Below, piece by piece: positions 22,630 through 33,073 of a stretch of DNA of 64,000 nucleotides (its first letter is position 1; each line of letters opens with the position of its first letter). Below the pieces are notes generated by a model. That model had not been told where the DNA came from. It searched no databases and saw only the letters and a program-made list of their open reading frames with translations. The stretch is from Phialophora verrucosa (lineage: Eukaryota > Ascomycota > Eurotiomycetes > Chaetothyriales > Herpotrichiellaceae). Made by a program: the position numbers and the translations under genes. The stretch spans positions 1,426,001-1,490,000 of the forward strand of contig MSED01000001.1 of the NCBI GenBank assembly GCA_002099365.1, written 5' to 3'.

Positions 22630-24020
22630 ATGGCCCAAATGTCTTCTACATCATTCAAGCGAAGCGTCTCTGCTTTTCTACTGGCCTCCATAGCCACAGC
22701 TACACCAGTGTCCCGAAATGTCACCACACCTTCTACTTGTACCGCAACTATGGATGGCACGCTCCCAAGCCCCATCTCTTCAGACTTCCACTTCAGTGGC
22801 CAGATCCGTCGCTACTACATCGCTGCGGAGCAAGTTACTTGGGATTACGTACCATCAGGCTGGGACAATTGGCTCGGAGTTCCCATACGGGAATCCCCTC
22901 GAGCAAACTCGACAGGATACACAGCTCCAGGCTCTCTAGGTCTAACATGGCAGAAAGCACTCTATCGCGGCTATACCGATGCCTCCTTTACTACCCTCAC
23001 GCCGCAGCCAGCGTGGCAAGGTATTAATGGTCCGACGTTAAGAGCCGAGGTAGGAGACATGATCGAGATCTTGTTCCTAAATCGCCTGCCCAACAACTAT
23101 GCTACCATGCACTCAATGGGCCTTTCGTACAACAAGCAGAACGATGGAAGTTTGTACGCCGATAGCCCAGGCCCCGGACAAGAAAGCTCTTTCGACCCCG
23201 GAGATGCTGTAGCGCCAGGAGACTGCACCGTGTACAAATGGGCTGTGAACGAAGGATCTGCACCAACTCAAGGAATGCCCTCACACATGTGGGCATATCA
23301 CTCGTATATCAGCATGCAAGAAGACCAAAATGCTGGGTTAATTGGGTCGACCATCGTATATGCTCCTGGCACGATGAACGATACAATGTCTCGGTACAGG
23401 GAGTTCGTCCTCGTATACATGCAATACGACGAATCCAACTCTTTCATGTCACACACAAATCTGGAGTTCCTCGTCGGCTCCAACACGTCATCTTCTGGCA
23501 ATGACCTGGCTGTCCCAGTGCCGCAAGGCAACGGCAACTACTCCATTTGGCACCCGCAACTGGTCAATCTGCAGTCCTCCGGTCGGTTGAGCTCGACGCA
23601 AGCTCCAACCTTCTCGGCTTTGAACGGCTACGTGTACGCCAACAATGCACCTTTCGAAACCTGCGTCAACAATCCCACTATCTGGTATGTGTCGGCGTTT
23701 GGTTCGAATCCGCATGTCTTTCATATGCATGGAAATGGCTTCACACTGGATGGGAACAATTACGCTGCGATCAGTAAGTGATGAAAGTCTCTTTCCATTG
23801 GTTGCCGTCGATCTCGGGTCTCTTTTGGAAATAATTTACCTTGCTAACCTGATGCTCAGGCATCAATGATGGCGAGATGAAGACACTCCATTCCAATATG
23901 ACGGCGGAGGGTCAATGGCAACTAATCTGCCATGTCGACAATCACCTAGCTTACGGCATGCAAGACATTTATATCGTCTACCCCGATGATGGCTGTCCTT
24001 TACCACCATTGGCCGGGTAG
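22630..24020 (+). CDS. Secreted ceruloplasmin-type two-cupredoxin copper protein with incomplete type-3 site
   Basis: Exons 22630-23773 and 23860-24020 give 434 residues with a signal peptide around residues 10-25. The sequence follows one ceruloplasmin/factor V A-domain pair: 'RRYYIAAEQVTWDYVPSGW', 'ALYRGYTDASFT', 'WQGINGPTLRAEVGD', 'DQNAGLIGSTIVY'. The type-1 copper ligands are all present (His362, Cys405, His410, Met415), as are both type-2 ligands (His161, His365). Type-3 ligands are only half kept: the usual H-x-H pairs read H161-S-M163 and H224-S-Y226, and H-C-H reads I404-C-H406, while His367 is kept. A classical oxygen-reducing trinuclear cluster is therefore doubtful. The protein may be an electron-transfer or copper/iron-binding protein rather than a full multicopper oxidase. 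Start could also be the Met at codon 4. Confidence 0.85.
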
Positions 24021-25041
24021 CCGGTAATGCAAGAGCAGCTTTGGCCAGCGGTTGAGGTGCAGGGTTCGTGGCAAGAACTATAGTTTCGGGGCGCGTTCCA
24101 TTCAGTAAGAACACGTGCATTGGCCTGCACATCTCCCAGCTCAATCTAAGTAGCTATACGAGGCATAGGATAGCGCTAGACAACAGAAAATCGTGCGACA
24201 GATGGTCAACAGCTAGCTACTTAATAATTGGAGGTCAAGCCAACTGCCTAACGAGGCCTAACTAACTACGTAGTTGAATTTCTCCTCGGCCTTCCTCCCA
24301 GCTGGTCGAAATGTCCCCGCCATGAAGATCCGGTCGTTTGGCAACACCAAGACGGTCAGAATTTCTACCCTGGGAATGTCTAAACACCCGGGGTTTTTGG
24401 GTCCTTATAGAACTATCAGTGGCATTGTTGTTGGGACATTACGGGCAGACAAAGGACAGCGGAAAACTGCCTTTTCTAAAAATTCGTAGAACACGTCACA
24501 AATTATCAGAATTGGCGGGTAGAAGAGAGCATCCTTGCCACTTCTCCCGAAATGGAGGGTTTGATCCGAATAGATCCCAATGATCGGGCCTTGACATGAT
24601 TATGGCAGGTGGATAAGGCGAATGACAGTGAACGCAGCGCGAAGAAAGCATACATGCTCAGATACCTGACTGAGAATACCACAAATGCAATAAAGTAGCC
24701 AAGACGACGCGTTACCTGTAGTACCTAGCGTACGCGTGAGGGCTGCATTTTATGCCTCCAGTGACGGAGAACAGTCTCCGGGCATAAATTGTAACCTTTT
24801 GAGTTTGGCCGGTCACCCCGCACACCCCCTCCCCCCCGGAAGGAGTCCATCTCTTTACTAACTTGCCGCGGGTTGAAGGCTCGGTAACGTCTCCTGTGCA
24901 TTGCCAAATCACTTAGCAACATCTACGCAGGATCGCAACAGCACGCGAGTTCCAAGGATAGCACGGACTACCTGATCTATTGAAGACTGTAGCAAGCCTT
25001 CTGTTTCCGGTGCCAGTCAGGCAAAGCCGTGCAGATCAAAA
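24021..25041. other. Intergenic region without recognisable genes
   Basis: About 1 kb between the copper-protein gene and the first regulator of the central cluster. It should include the regulator's promoter. No gene or repeat is recognised. Confidence 0.4.
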
Positions 25042-26786
25042 ATGCCTCACGCCCCACGACCCCCGAGAAGTAGGGGGTGTAAACAATGCATTCAACGCCA
25101 TGTCAGGGTCAGTCACAGGTAGTGATCCGTTCTTGACATTGATATCGAGCTAAGTCTTGTCTCCATCAGTGTGATGGGAGATTACAGCTCTGTAGACAAT
25201 GCGCGCGCTTTGGGCTGCCTTGTTCAGGCCCTATTCAAGGACCCATCATCCTCGACATGTCTGCTAAGATCAAATGCACACGCAACAAACGACGAACAGT
25301 GTCCGAGTCTCTGATCAACAACCCAACTACGCCGGCTGCCTCGATTGGCAGCAATTCAAGCGGTATCTCTGTCATGCCCCTGGCCACCAACCTCGCAGAG
25401 CAACACGATCTCGCGAGCCCGAGTGCGTCACATCGGACATGGGACACGGACACCATCTCTGAACAAGATACGGCAGGGGCATTGCCCGTTCCTTCAACCA
25501 TAGGGGACGATTTTGGCGGCCGCAGCTTCTACGAGCAGTGTTTTGTGGAGAGATTCGTGGAATTAAGCACGAGCAGGAGGGAGGGGACAGTGCTGGATCG
25601 ACCGAGGTCGTGGATTTTTGCACTTCCCAAGATACTCTCCGAAACCCAGACCCCTTCTATGAGATATTCTATTCTAGCTGCCTCGTTGATATACTTCGCG
25701 GTCGTGCAGCACAACAAGAGCGCCGAGCTTGAGGCAGTTCGCTGGTACCTTGCAGGTCTCGAGAGCCATCGGTCGACCATTCAAAGATGCACTAACTTGG
25801 GAGAAAAGGACTTGTTGCTGCCATCAGCTCTAGAACAACAAAACATATGCGTCCCCATGCTCTTCCTCTACTTTGAGACAATGAGAGGCTCCACTGGCAC
25901 CGCTTGGGCACATCACATCGCTGCAGCGGTCAATGGCCTCGAGGGCAAGGGCCCTCATCACTATCGTGAAGGCGATGGTCATGTCATATTCCGGTCTCTT
26001 CGCTCATATGCGGTACGTGCGGGGCAAAGAAGATATTGATTTCCACTGCTTCTGCTGACTAGTCTCTCTCGACAGGCGTTCAAATCCGTTCTCCAGAACG
26101 ATCCCTGCAAGCTCGCCTCGGACGATTGGTGTCAAACGCCGTTCACGGATAATCCAAAGATCCCCTACGACGATCTGGTTGACATCCTCCTCTCCATTCC
26201 TCATCACTTGAAGCTCTTTTCGTTGCCGGGCAGTGATTTGCGTGAATCCATCAACAGGATACCGCAATTTGGGGAATCTGACCAAGCTGCCCTCGAAAAG
26301 GAGACACTTGTCATCCTGCAAAAGTTGCAAAATTGGTGGTGGCACTTCAGGCAGGACATTGGAGTCGTCGTGCAGCCCGTGAAAGATCTGACCGACTCTT
26401 TTACCGACTCGTTCGCCATTCCAGCCAATGTCACCTGCATGTATCCGGATACATTGACTGCCAAATCAGTCTCGATGTACAACGCGATTAATATTATCCT
26501 TTACTCCGTATTGATCTCGCTGGAGGAAGGTAGACCACCACCGTCCAGAATGCAATCCGGAGCCCAGCGCTACCGTTCGGTGATCCAATGCCACTCTTCG
26601 TCGGTTCTAACGGTGGCTGAATACCAGAATTGGCGGCATCCGTACTGTGGAGACACTCTGCGCACAGCATTCGCGTTGAAGATCGTGTCCTCGCTTGGCG
26701 TCGACCGGGAACGAGAGAAAGCACAGAGCATTATCGAAGGCTGGGGGCTGGAAGGCTTCGAGAGTCGTTTCGCCACTTGGTGTTGA
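25042..26786 (+). CDS. Zn2Cys6 transcription factor (first cluster regulator)
   Basis: Exons 25042-25107, 25170-26012 and 26076-26786 give 539 residues. The short first exon carries half of the zinc cluster and the second exon completes it. The spacing is C13-x2-C16-x6-C23-x6-C30-x2-C33-x6-C40, an exact fungal Zn2Cys6 binuclear cluster preceded by 'PPRSRG'. The intron falls just before the third Cys, a common position in this family. The rest resembles the fungal-specific transcription factor domain (Fungal_trans_2), with 'FVERFVELSTSRREG', 'MRYSILAASLIYFAVVQHNK' and 'CVPMLFLYFETMRGS'. It acts in the nucleus and probably binds CGG triplets. Its position at the left edge of an array of oxidation and transport genes makes it a candidate local regulator. 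Confidence 0.9.
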
Positions 26787-27044
26787 TGACGAATGTGCTT
26801 CCACGAGCAGTTAGTCGACATTCAAATTGGTCTATCCAGAGCTACGAGGGGAGACAATGTATAAATTAGAGGAGTAGATCTCCGATTTAGGAGGTTGTTT
26901 ATATTCGATACTCTCTGTGGAGGACGCTGAGTTTGGCCACGAAAGTATTTCCGCCGGATCATATCATTTAATCAATCGACTCGGGCTTCAAAACACTGTA
27001 CCCTTCAATCATGGACAGTGATTGATTCAAGGTCCACGTCTATA

Positions 27045-28160
27045 TCATTGCCTCTTTTGTTCAACTTCCATTCCCCTCAGCAATTGGTCGACGAGTATTT
27101 GGATTGTTACGTTATTGCTCTCAATTGCCATCATGTGGCCATTGCCGTGAATACCCCGATCTGCCAGGTAGATGTGCTCGACAGGCACACCTGCATCCCG
27201 GAGGAATTCCACCGTCATATGGTCAAAGCCGGCATGATATGAAGCCTCCGCCGTGATGACGACCACGGGTAGCCGAGCCAAGTTGATGAGCTGTCGAGCT
27301 GGACTCTTCTGACGGCAGCCCGCCAACAGCCCGCCCGGACCAGTGGGGACCTCAGCATTGGCCTTGTCATAGCTGAGCTGCGTTGCGTCGGCAGGCAATG
27401 CGGGCGCGTAATGGAGGGGCGCTGTAGTGATTCCAAACGGATGAACCAGCGTTTCAACGATTTGCGGCCGTTCATTGAACGGAGATATGTCGGGATATTC
27501 AAACGGCGGCCCGTGAGGCTCCAGCGCCACGATCCCTTTGACGGACCCCGGACATTCATCTGCGATATGCCAGCCCAGAGGTCCCGACTGAGAGTGTGTG
27601 ACGAGGTACGCCGGCCCCGTGGCAGCGAGCAGAGCCGGCGCCGTCTTCCGCACCATGAGCTCTAGTTTCTTGTAGTCTGCGATATGCCCGACCTGGCTGG
27701 CGTAAAACGCATCGAAATGAGCGTCACCCATCTTCCCCTGCCCCGGCCATTGCGTATGCAGCTTGGCCGATGGCCAGGCCTCGGGACCCGGCGACGTAAA
27801 CGCGGACTGTAGGTGTTCGACCGTGTAGTGCGTGAGAGGGCCTGCGTCGACGCTGTGATAGCGAGACCGACCCACGCCGGGCAGATCAACCACATATGTA
27901 TCCCATCCTTCTTCGGCTTGGAGCAATGCCAGCCCAGGACGACCGTCCGGGGTCACTTCGAAATGTGTCCCTGTCTGCGCTGCGCCATGGATGAAAATGA
28001 TCGCAGGGCGCTGATCAATCCCTTTGCCATAATGCCGCACACACATCTGTCCCGACATGTGTGTCCCAATTCCATCCCGTATGTAGGATCCCCCGACGTA
28101 GAAGACAGGGGGAATGTTGCCCTCTGGATCCCGTTGACACGGACCCATTGTGTTCAGCAC
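27045..28160 (-). CDS. Alpha/beta hydrolase, esterase-like
   Basis: Intronless, 371 residues from the first ATG (28160); a second ATG four codons on (28148) is equally plausible. The oxyanion region is 'IIFIHGAAQTGTHFE' and the nucleophile elbow is 'LVTHSQSGPLGWHIA' with Ser190. The C-terminal His is in 'RGIHGNGHMMAIESNN', and an acidic residue near 'YLADRG' could complete the triad. It resembles fungal carboxylesterase/lipase-like hydrolases of unknown substrate. No signal peptide is evident. It is convergent with the Zn2Cys6 regulator, only 258 bp away. A TATA-like element lies 46-53 bp upstream of the first ATG. It may release an acid or alcohol from an ester substrate of the neighbouring pathway; this is inference from position. 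Confidence 0.85.
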   Translation of the reverse strand: MLNTMGPCQRDPEGNIPPVFYVGGSYIRDGIGTHMSGQMCVRHYGKGIDQRPAIIFIHGAAQTGTHFEVTPDGRPGLALLQAEEGWDTYVVDLPGVGRSRYHSVDAGPLTHYTVEHLQSAFTSPGPEAWPSAKLHTQWPGQGKMGDAHFDAFYASQVGHIADYKKLELMVRKTAPALLAATGPAYLVTHSQSGPLGWHIADECPGSVKGIVALEPHGPPFEYPDISPFNERPQIVETLVHPFGITTAPLHYAPALPADATQLSYDKANAEVPTGPGGLLAGCRQKSPARQLINLARLPVVVITAEASYHAGFDHMTVEFLRDAGVPVEHIYLADRGIHGNGHMMAIESNNVTIQILVDQLLRGMEVEQKRQ

Positions 28161-28205
28161 AGCCTTTCACATCACCAAGACGAAGAGGTCAATTTGACGG
28201 AAAAT

Positions 28206-28213
28206 TTATATAA
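28206..28213 (-). promoter_or_regulatory. TATA-box-like element of the alpha/beta hydrolase gene
   Basis: The minus strand reads TTATATAA here, 46 bp upstream of the first ATG and 58 bp upstream of the second. Confidence 0.45.
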
Positions 28214-29014
28214 TAGTTTCTCTCATCCCTCATATCTCGACCCTGGGAGCATAACAGAATGGAGAAAAATCTGTCTGCGCCCAGAGTGGCCGTTGGCCCA
28301 GTCTGAACATGTCATTGCAAGTGCGTTTAACGTTCGCCACGTTACAGCATACTCGGATCGAGTGAATTACTCAATGCGGCATGGAATGACCTCTTGTCAT
28401 GAGATATCCTCTCTGATCAAGAACAGAAATCTTGGTGTGACTGGAGTCCTGAAGTTGAAAGGGTCAAAAAACGGGCCATATTTCCGAAAAGGGCAATTGT
28501 CACGACAAATGCATGACGCTAGAATCAACGTGGGAAGTTCGGTTGAGGCATCAGGAGCTTCTCCACGGGAGGTGCTAGTGGGCGGGCAGTGGCCTGGATT
28601 AAATCGCTCTATCGTCGGAGTTCATCCTTTTGTCCCCAACGCTCAGATTGGACGACACAAATGATGCAGCGAATAATCCAAGTTGTGGTATTCAAACTAC
28701 TGTTTGAGCCAGGAAATGGTACAGTGTCTTTGACGGCTATTAGACCGGCTCGATAAAGGGAAAGCAATTGTTACTGGATAGATGCCTTTCAGACACCAAT
28801 ACTGTGACTTTCCGAACACATTTGCAGGGGAGTACTTGCACTTGACAAAACATTGCCTTTGAGAACGCTTCTACTGTCGAGATCACACTGGTAGCTTCAA
28901 ACCAGCCGCTGTACGACAGAAATCAAACGGGGCAAGAGAGAGTTTTTCTAGTATGGTTCCGGGTTCAATTGCTATGCCTGATCTGTGGTCTCTCTAACCT
29001 GTTCAATGCCACTG
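28214..29014. other. Spacer between alpha/beta hydrolase and CapA-like gene
   Basis: About 800 bp, promoter side of the hydrolase and 3' side of the CapA-like gene. A long plus-strand open frame (27813-28664) crosses from the hydrolase antisense into this spacer but has no independent support. Confidence 0.4.
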
Positions 29015-30577
29015 TCATTGTGGAACGCGAATGACTCCGACCCCGTTTTCGATAGATATCTTCGTGCCGAACGGCTTCGAGTATTCGATGACACTCTCGA
29101 GAATGCGCTGAGCGACGTCTTGCGTGGGGCGTCGAGGCGTCCCCATCTCAGAGCTTGGTCGGGTGACTCCCAAGTCAACGGGATAAATTAACACCTCTCG
29201 CAGCTTTCCCTCAATGTATCGACTGGTGGCCAAGATGGCGTCAAAGTTTTCCGGCCTTTGCAACCAAGCCCAGCGGGATTCGTTGCTCTCCCCGTCACCT
29301 ACAACCGGACCGGTCAAAGAGACGGGGCGCCGCCCTCCGGCGTCGTCACGCCACGACCGGAATCGTTGATTCTGGAAAATGTAATTGTTGACGCCGTAGA
29401 AGATGGGCTTGCCTTTATAGATCTCAACGCCTTTCAGCGTGTGCACGCCGTGCGCAAAGAAAAGATCCGCACCGTTATCGATCACTTGGTGCGCGAATTG
29501 AACCTGGTATTCGGGAGGATAGTGGTCGAAAGAATATTTCTGGAACGAGAATCGATTCTGATGCCAATGGATCGTGAAGGCCGCGAAGTCGGAGAATTGC
29601 TTGCTCGACCGAACTTCACGTAGGATCTCGCGCCTCTCGGCCTCGTCCATCTCGTGAATCAGCTCTCCTGACTTCGGGGTCACTCTGAAGTGGACGCCAA
29701 AAGCATCGAGGACAGGACCACTGCCTCCGTCCCCTGCAATCTTACGCAGCTGGCCCATCTGAGATTCCGTCACACCGTGATGGACTGTGAGGCCAAGAGT
29801 ATTGTTCTTGAATGTAGGATTGCCTCTGGCTTTGAGGTGGTGGTCCAGCCTCTTCTTGATCGAAGCCGCTTCCTCGGTAACTGCGTCCACAGTGTCTGCG
29901 AGTTGGAACACCCGGCCGAATAGCAGAACGCTGCCTTGCGTGTCGGACTCGGGGCGATCGATCGGATTAGGGACCTCGTTGCTCCGTGCGAAGAGAGAAT
30001 CTTGCATCGCGTGCAATTCCTCAAGCTGCTCCTTGGTGACAATAACTGGATCACCTCCTGGCAATCCAAATAATTGTGAATAGTCGGCCACTTCTGCGTA
30101 GGCGCCCACAAAGCCAACCGTCCCCTTCGGCGTGGTGCGGAAGCGAGCAAGCCTAGCTTCCATGAGATTGTAGTCAGTTCCCACATAGTCGATTCCCACG
30201 CGACGCAGCTGCTCGAGATTCTGGACCAAGCCCGCGTCACCGCTGTCGAATGTGTGGTTGTTTGCTTTCGAGACCATGGCGATCCCCATCGAAGCCCAGT
30301 CATCTGCAACTTCGGAGGGAGCCTCCATGTGACATATGGGACCCCTGAAGGTCAGCCGGTCGACAACTGTATTCTCATTATTTGCAAGTGTGATATCAGC
30401 TTTTCTCGTCACCGACACCAGGGCTTGGATATCCGGGTCGTCACGCATCGAGAAAGGGACCATCTGGATGAGATCTCCCATCACGGCGACGGTAAATTCA
30501 TCCTTGACACGCATAGATATTTCGGCTTCCTTATCTCGGAAGGTGGTAGGAGGTCTCATGGAAATAGCATTGGGCAT
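29015..30577 (-). CDS. CapA-like protein (PGA_cap family, metallophosphatase fold)
   Basis: Intronless, 520 residues from the ATG at 30577. The frame is open upstream to 30784, but that part has no start with support. CapA/PgsA landmarks appear in order: 'FTVAVMGDLIQMVPFS' near residue 30, 'DITLANNENTVVDRL', 'AMVSKANNHTFDSGDAGL', 'VGTDYNLMEARLARF', 'FAAFTIHWHQNRFSFQKY', then 'NGADLFFAHGVHTLKGVEI' and 'YKGKPIFYGVNNYIFQN'. The family has a calcineurin-like metal-binding core and is best known from bacterial poly-gamma-glutamate capsule operons; fungal members have no settled function. No signal peptide or membrane anchor is visible, unlike bacterial PgsA. Its place inside a catabolic-looking fungal array, divergent from a transporter, is unusual. 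Confidence 0.85.
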   Translation of the reverse strand: MPNAISMRPPTTFRDKEAEISMRVKDEFTVAVMGDLIQMVPFSMRDDPDIQALVSVTRKADITLANNENTVVDRLTFRGPICHMEAPSEVADDWASMGIAMVSKANNHTFDSGDAGLVQNLEQLRRVGIDYVGTDYNLMEARLARFRTTPKGTVGFVGAYAEVADYSQLFGLPGGDPVIVTKEQLEELHAMQDSLFARSNEVPNPIDRPESDTQGSVLLFGRVFQLADTVDAVTEEAASIKKRLDHHLKARGNPTFKNNTLGLTVHHGVTESQMGQLRKIAGDGGSGPVLDAFGVHFRVTPKSGELIHEMDEAERREILREVRSSKQFSDFAAFTIHWHQNRFSFQKYSFDHYPPEYQVQFAHQVIDNGADLFFAHGVHTLKGVEIYKGKPIFYGVNNYIFQNQRFRSWRDDAGGRRPVSLTGPVVGDGESNESRWAWLQRPENFDAILATSRYIEGKLREVLIYPVDLGVTRPSSEMGTPRRPTQDVAQRILESVIEYSKPFGTKISIENGVGVIRVPQ

Positions 30578-31331
30578 TTTGGCGCTTCTTTGTCCGGCGG
30601 ACGCGACAAAAATAGGAGTTCCTTCGAGGAGAGAAGATTTGGATGGAGGCTGAGCTATAAGGTGTAGGGCAGGTGAACAGCCCAGAGTTCCTACTTTACT
30701 ACCTATATACTCGCGTACTGTATTTATGCATACCGTCTCAGGAGAACATCCGAGGTGCATAAAATTAGACAGTGCCAGAGTCATTTACATGGTTCAGCGC
30801 GAAGTGGACTCTGTAGTTATCTTGTCGGTTACCATGGCAAGCTGGCAAGAGTAGACATTTGTCATAACATGCCCACACAGACAACTCATTCTTTCCTAAG
30901 TTTCCACCCGCGTGAGGTCTCAGCCCCTTAGTTCAAATTTTCTGCTCAGGTGGGCATGCAGAACACAATCCTTGAGTTTCGAACGGGCGGCGCATGTCGG
31001 TGTCGTGCCAATTGCCGTTTCCGGCTAAGTAAGAACTTGGCGAGATTCCGCCCGAGGAAGAATCATGGCAGACATCCGCACGGGGTTTTCCTCCGCCAAC
31101 TCCAGATTTCGCTTGATCAAGATCCTGACCCGCAATACGTCCGCCCGAAAGTGTCAATTGGCCAGCAACGAGGCTTCTTGAATACCCTGGAAACCCGGGG
31201 TTGAGGACCACTACATGTATATAAAGGTGCGGACCTCTCCGTTTCCACGCAGTTCTTCTGGATGAGGGTTCCTACCATAAGAGGATCATTGAATCAATCT
31301 ACTCTCATACTCCTGGGACCAGTATCTCAGC
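30578..31331. promoter_or_regulatory. Divergent promoter region, CapA-like / MFS transporter
   Basis: 754 bp between two outward-facing genes, so both promoters should be here. On the plus strand a TATATAAA lies at 31218-31225, 107 bp before the transporter ATG. On the minus strand a GTATATAG near 30700 could serve the CapA-like gene. No operator repeat stands out with confidence. Confidence 0.5.
31218..31225 (+). promoter_or_regulatory. TATA-box-like element of the ACS-family transporter
   Basis: TATATAAA on the plus strand, 107 bp upstream of the start codon at 31332. Confidence 0.5.
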
Positions 31332-33073
31332 ATGGCGTCCAACTTGGAAAAGACGACAGACATCAATGAGGTTCGCATCGAAGACCAGTCTTTGGGTAAC
31401 AAAGATGCTTCCACTTTCATTTACGAAGATCCCAAGAACGCACCAAAGAAGACTGCAGCCGAACGCAAACTGGTCTGGAAGGTGGACCTCCTGATCGTAG
31501 GGCTGACATCGTTGGTTTTCCTTGTGAACCAGTGGGCAAGTAGCATCTCCGACGTTCCCTGCAAGGGCTTGACTCATTGACTCTGATAGGATCGAGGAAA
31601 TATTGGCAATGCGCGTGTCATGGGGTTTCAGGAGGATCTGCATATCACAGATGGCCAATTCTACAACGCTGTTTCTCTATACTGTCAGTCCCCCAGCCCA
31701 CCTCGGCGTCAGAATAAGATAGCTGACTATGGAGAAAGACGTTGGCTATGTTCTTTGCACCTTTCCAGCAAACTTGACTGTCCGATTTATCAAGCCCCAC
31801 CGTCAGATTGGCGCATGTGTCCTGCTTTTTGCCACTCTCTCGTGCTGCATGGCTGCAGCCAAAAACGCAGGTTCTGTTCTCGCGTTGCGAATTCTCTTTG
31901 GTTTTGTCTCGGCCTTCCTCCAGGCCTTGACCCTTTATACCAGCATGTGGTATAAACGAAACGAACTGGCGACGCGAACTGGTTTGTCTTTCTTCCTTCT
32001 CTGATTAAATTTCTCCGGTCAAGCTTCTAAGAAATAGGCTAGGTTGTTTTTACTCTGCTGCCACTATTGCTGGTGGGTTCAGCGGACTGATCGCCTACGC
32101 GATCCAGAAAAACCTCGACGGTGCGTTGGGCAGACCAGCATGGCAATGGCTTTTCATCATCGAAGGGGTTGCCGGCATTTTCGTCGGTCTCGCCTGCTGG
32201 ATTCTTCTTCCTCCGGCACCCGACCAACTCAAGAAAAACCACTGGCTGTTCACGGATGAAGAGATCGACATTGCCATCCAACGCATGAAGACTTACAATA
32301 CCAAGGATGCTCATTTCGAATGGAAACAGATCTGGCTTGCGATCAAAGATCCCAAAACGATCCCCTTTTGCCTGATGATGGCCGGCATTTCTTTGGCCCT
32401 GGCGTCCATCAGTGCATTCTTGCCCACCTTCATCCGCCAATTTGGTTACTCGCTGGGTAAGCGACGTTCGTCGTACCACAGAAAGATGGGTTGATACTGA
32501 TGTTGTTTCTTTCTAGTGCGCACGCAGCTGTTCTCGGTCATTCCGTACGCCTGCGCGTTTGTGGCTCTGATCGGCATCAATTATGCCTCGGATCGATTCA
32601 ACCGCAAGGGAGTTTTCCTCATCGGTCTGTTGTGCACCAGCTCGATCGGATACATCATCCTCATCTCGGTGCACAATGTAAAGGTCAAAATCTTCGCTAC
32701 CTGCCTGATCACAATGGGGACTTTCCCTTCCGTGACGATGGGGGGTGCTTGGATCAACATCAATACCGGTGGCTTCACCAAGCGTGCGTCGACCTGGGGC
32801 TTGTGTGAGATCTTCGCTCAATGCTTTTCCATCCTTGGCTCGCACATCTACACGGATCCACCACAGTTCATCAAGGGGCATTCCATTGCGCTGTCATTCG
32901 ATCTCCTTTCGTTGGCCTCGGTGATTGGTATTTGGCTATACATCCGCCTGCTCAACCGTCAAAGGGATCGCATGGCGGAGAATCACGCAAGCTCGGGAGC
33001 CATCCACCCAGATCTTCACAAGTCTCTCGAGGAGGTGCAGGACCATCACCCGTCTTTTCGATACATTTCTTGA
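31332..33073 (+). CDS. MFS transporter, anion:cation symporter family (Dal5/TNA1-like)
   Basis: Exons 31332-31535, 31590-31683, 31739-31981, 32043-32456 and 32517-33073 give 503 residues. The first intron appears to use a GC-AG donor (GCAAGT at 31536), because that join gives the family motif 'DRGNIGNARVMGFQEDL'. The second join gives 'AVSLYYVGYVLCTFPANL', the conserved TM2-3 region. Later landmarks are 'GRPAWQWLFIIEGVAGIFVG' and 'LPPAPDQLKKNHWLFTDEE'. This family moves small organic anions such as allantoate, nicotinate, pantothenate or other carboxylates across the plasma membrane. It is divergent from the CapA-like gene and followed in the same direction by a second transporter. A carboxylated pathway substrate is a reasonable guess. 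Confidence 0.9.

Noticed and set aside
23690..23720. GGTTCGAATCC-like T-loop suggesting a tRNA
   Set aside because: The sequence is inside the copper-protein coding region, next to its His ligands, and no cloverleaf forms around it.
27813..28664. 283-codon plus-strand open frame
   Set aside because: It starts in the antisense of the alpha/beta hydrolase and runs into spacer; no domain signature. High-GC coding DNA often leaves such antisense frames open.
30578..30784. 69-residue N-terminal extension of the CapA-like gene
   Set aside because: Not started by ATG in a supported context and lies in the divergent promoter region; the ATG at 30577 precedes the first conserved segment.
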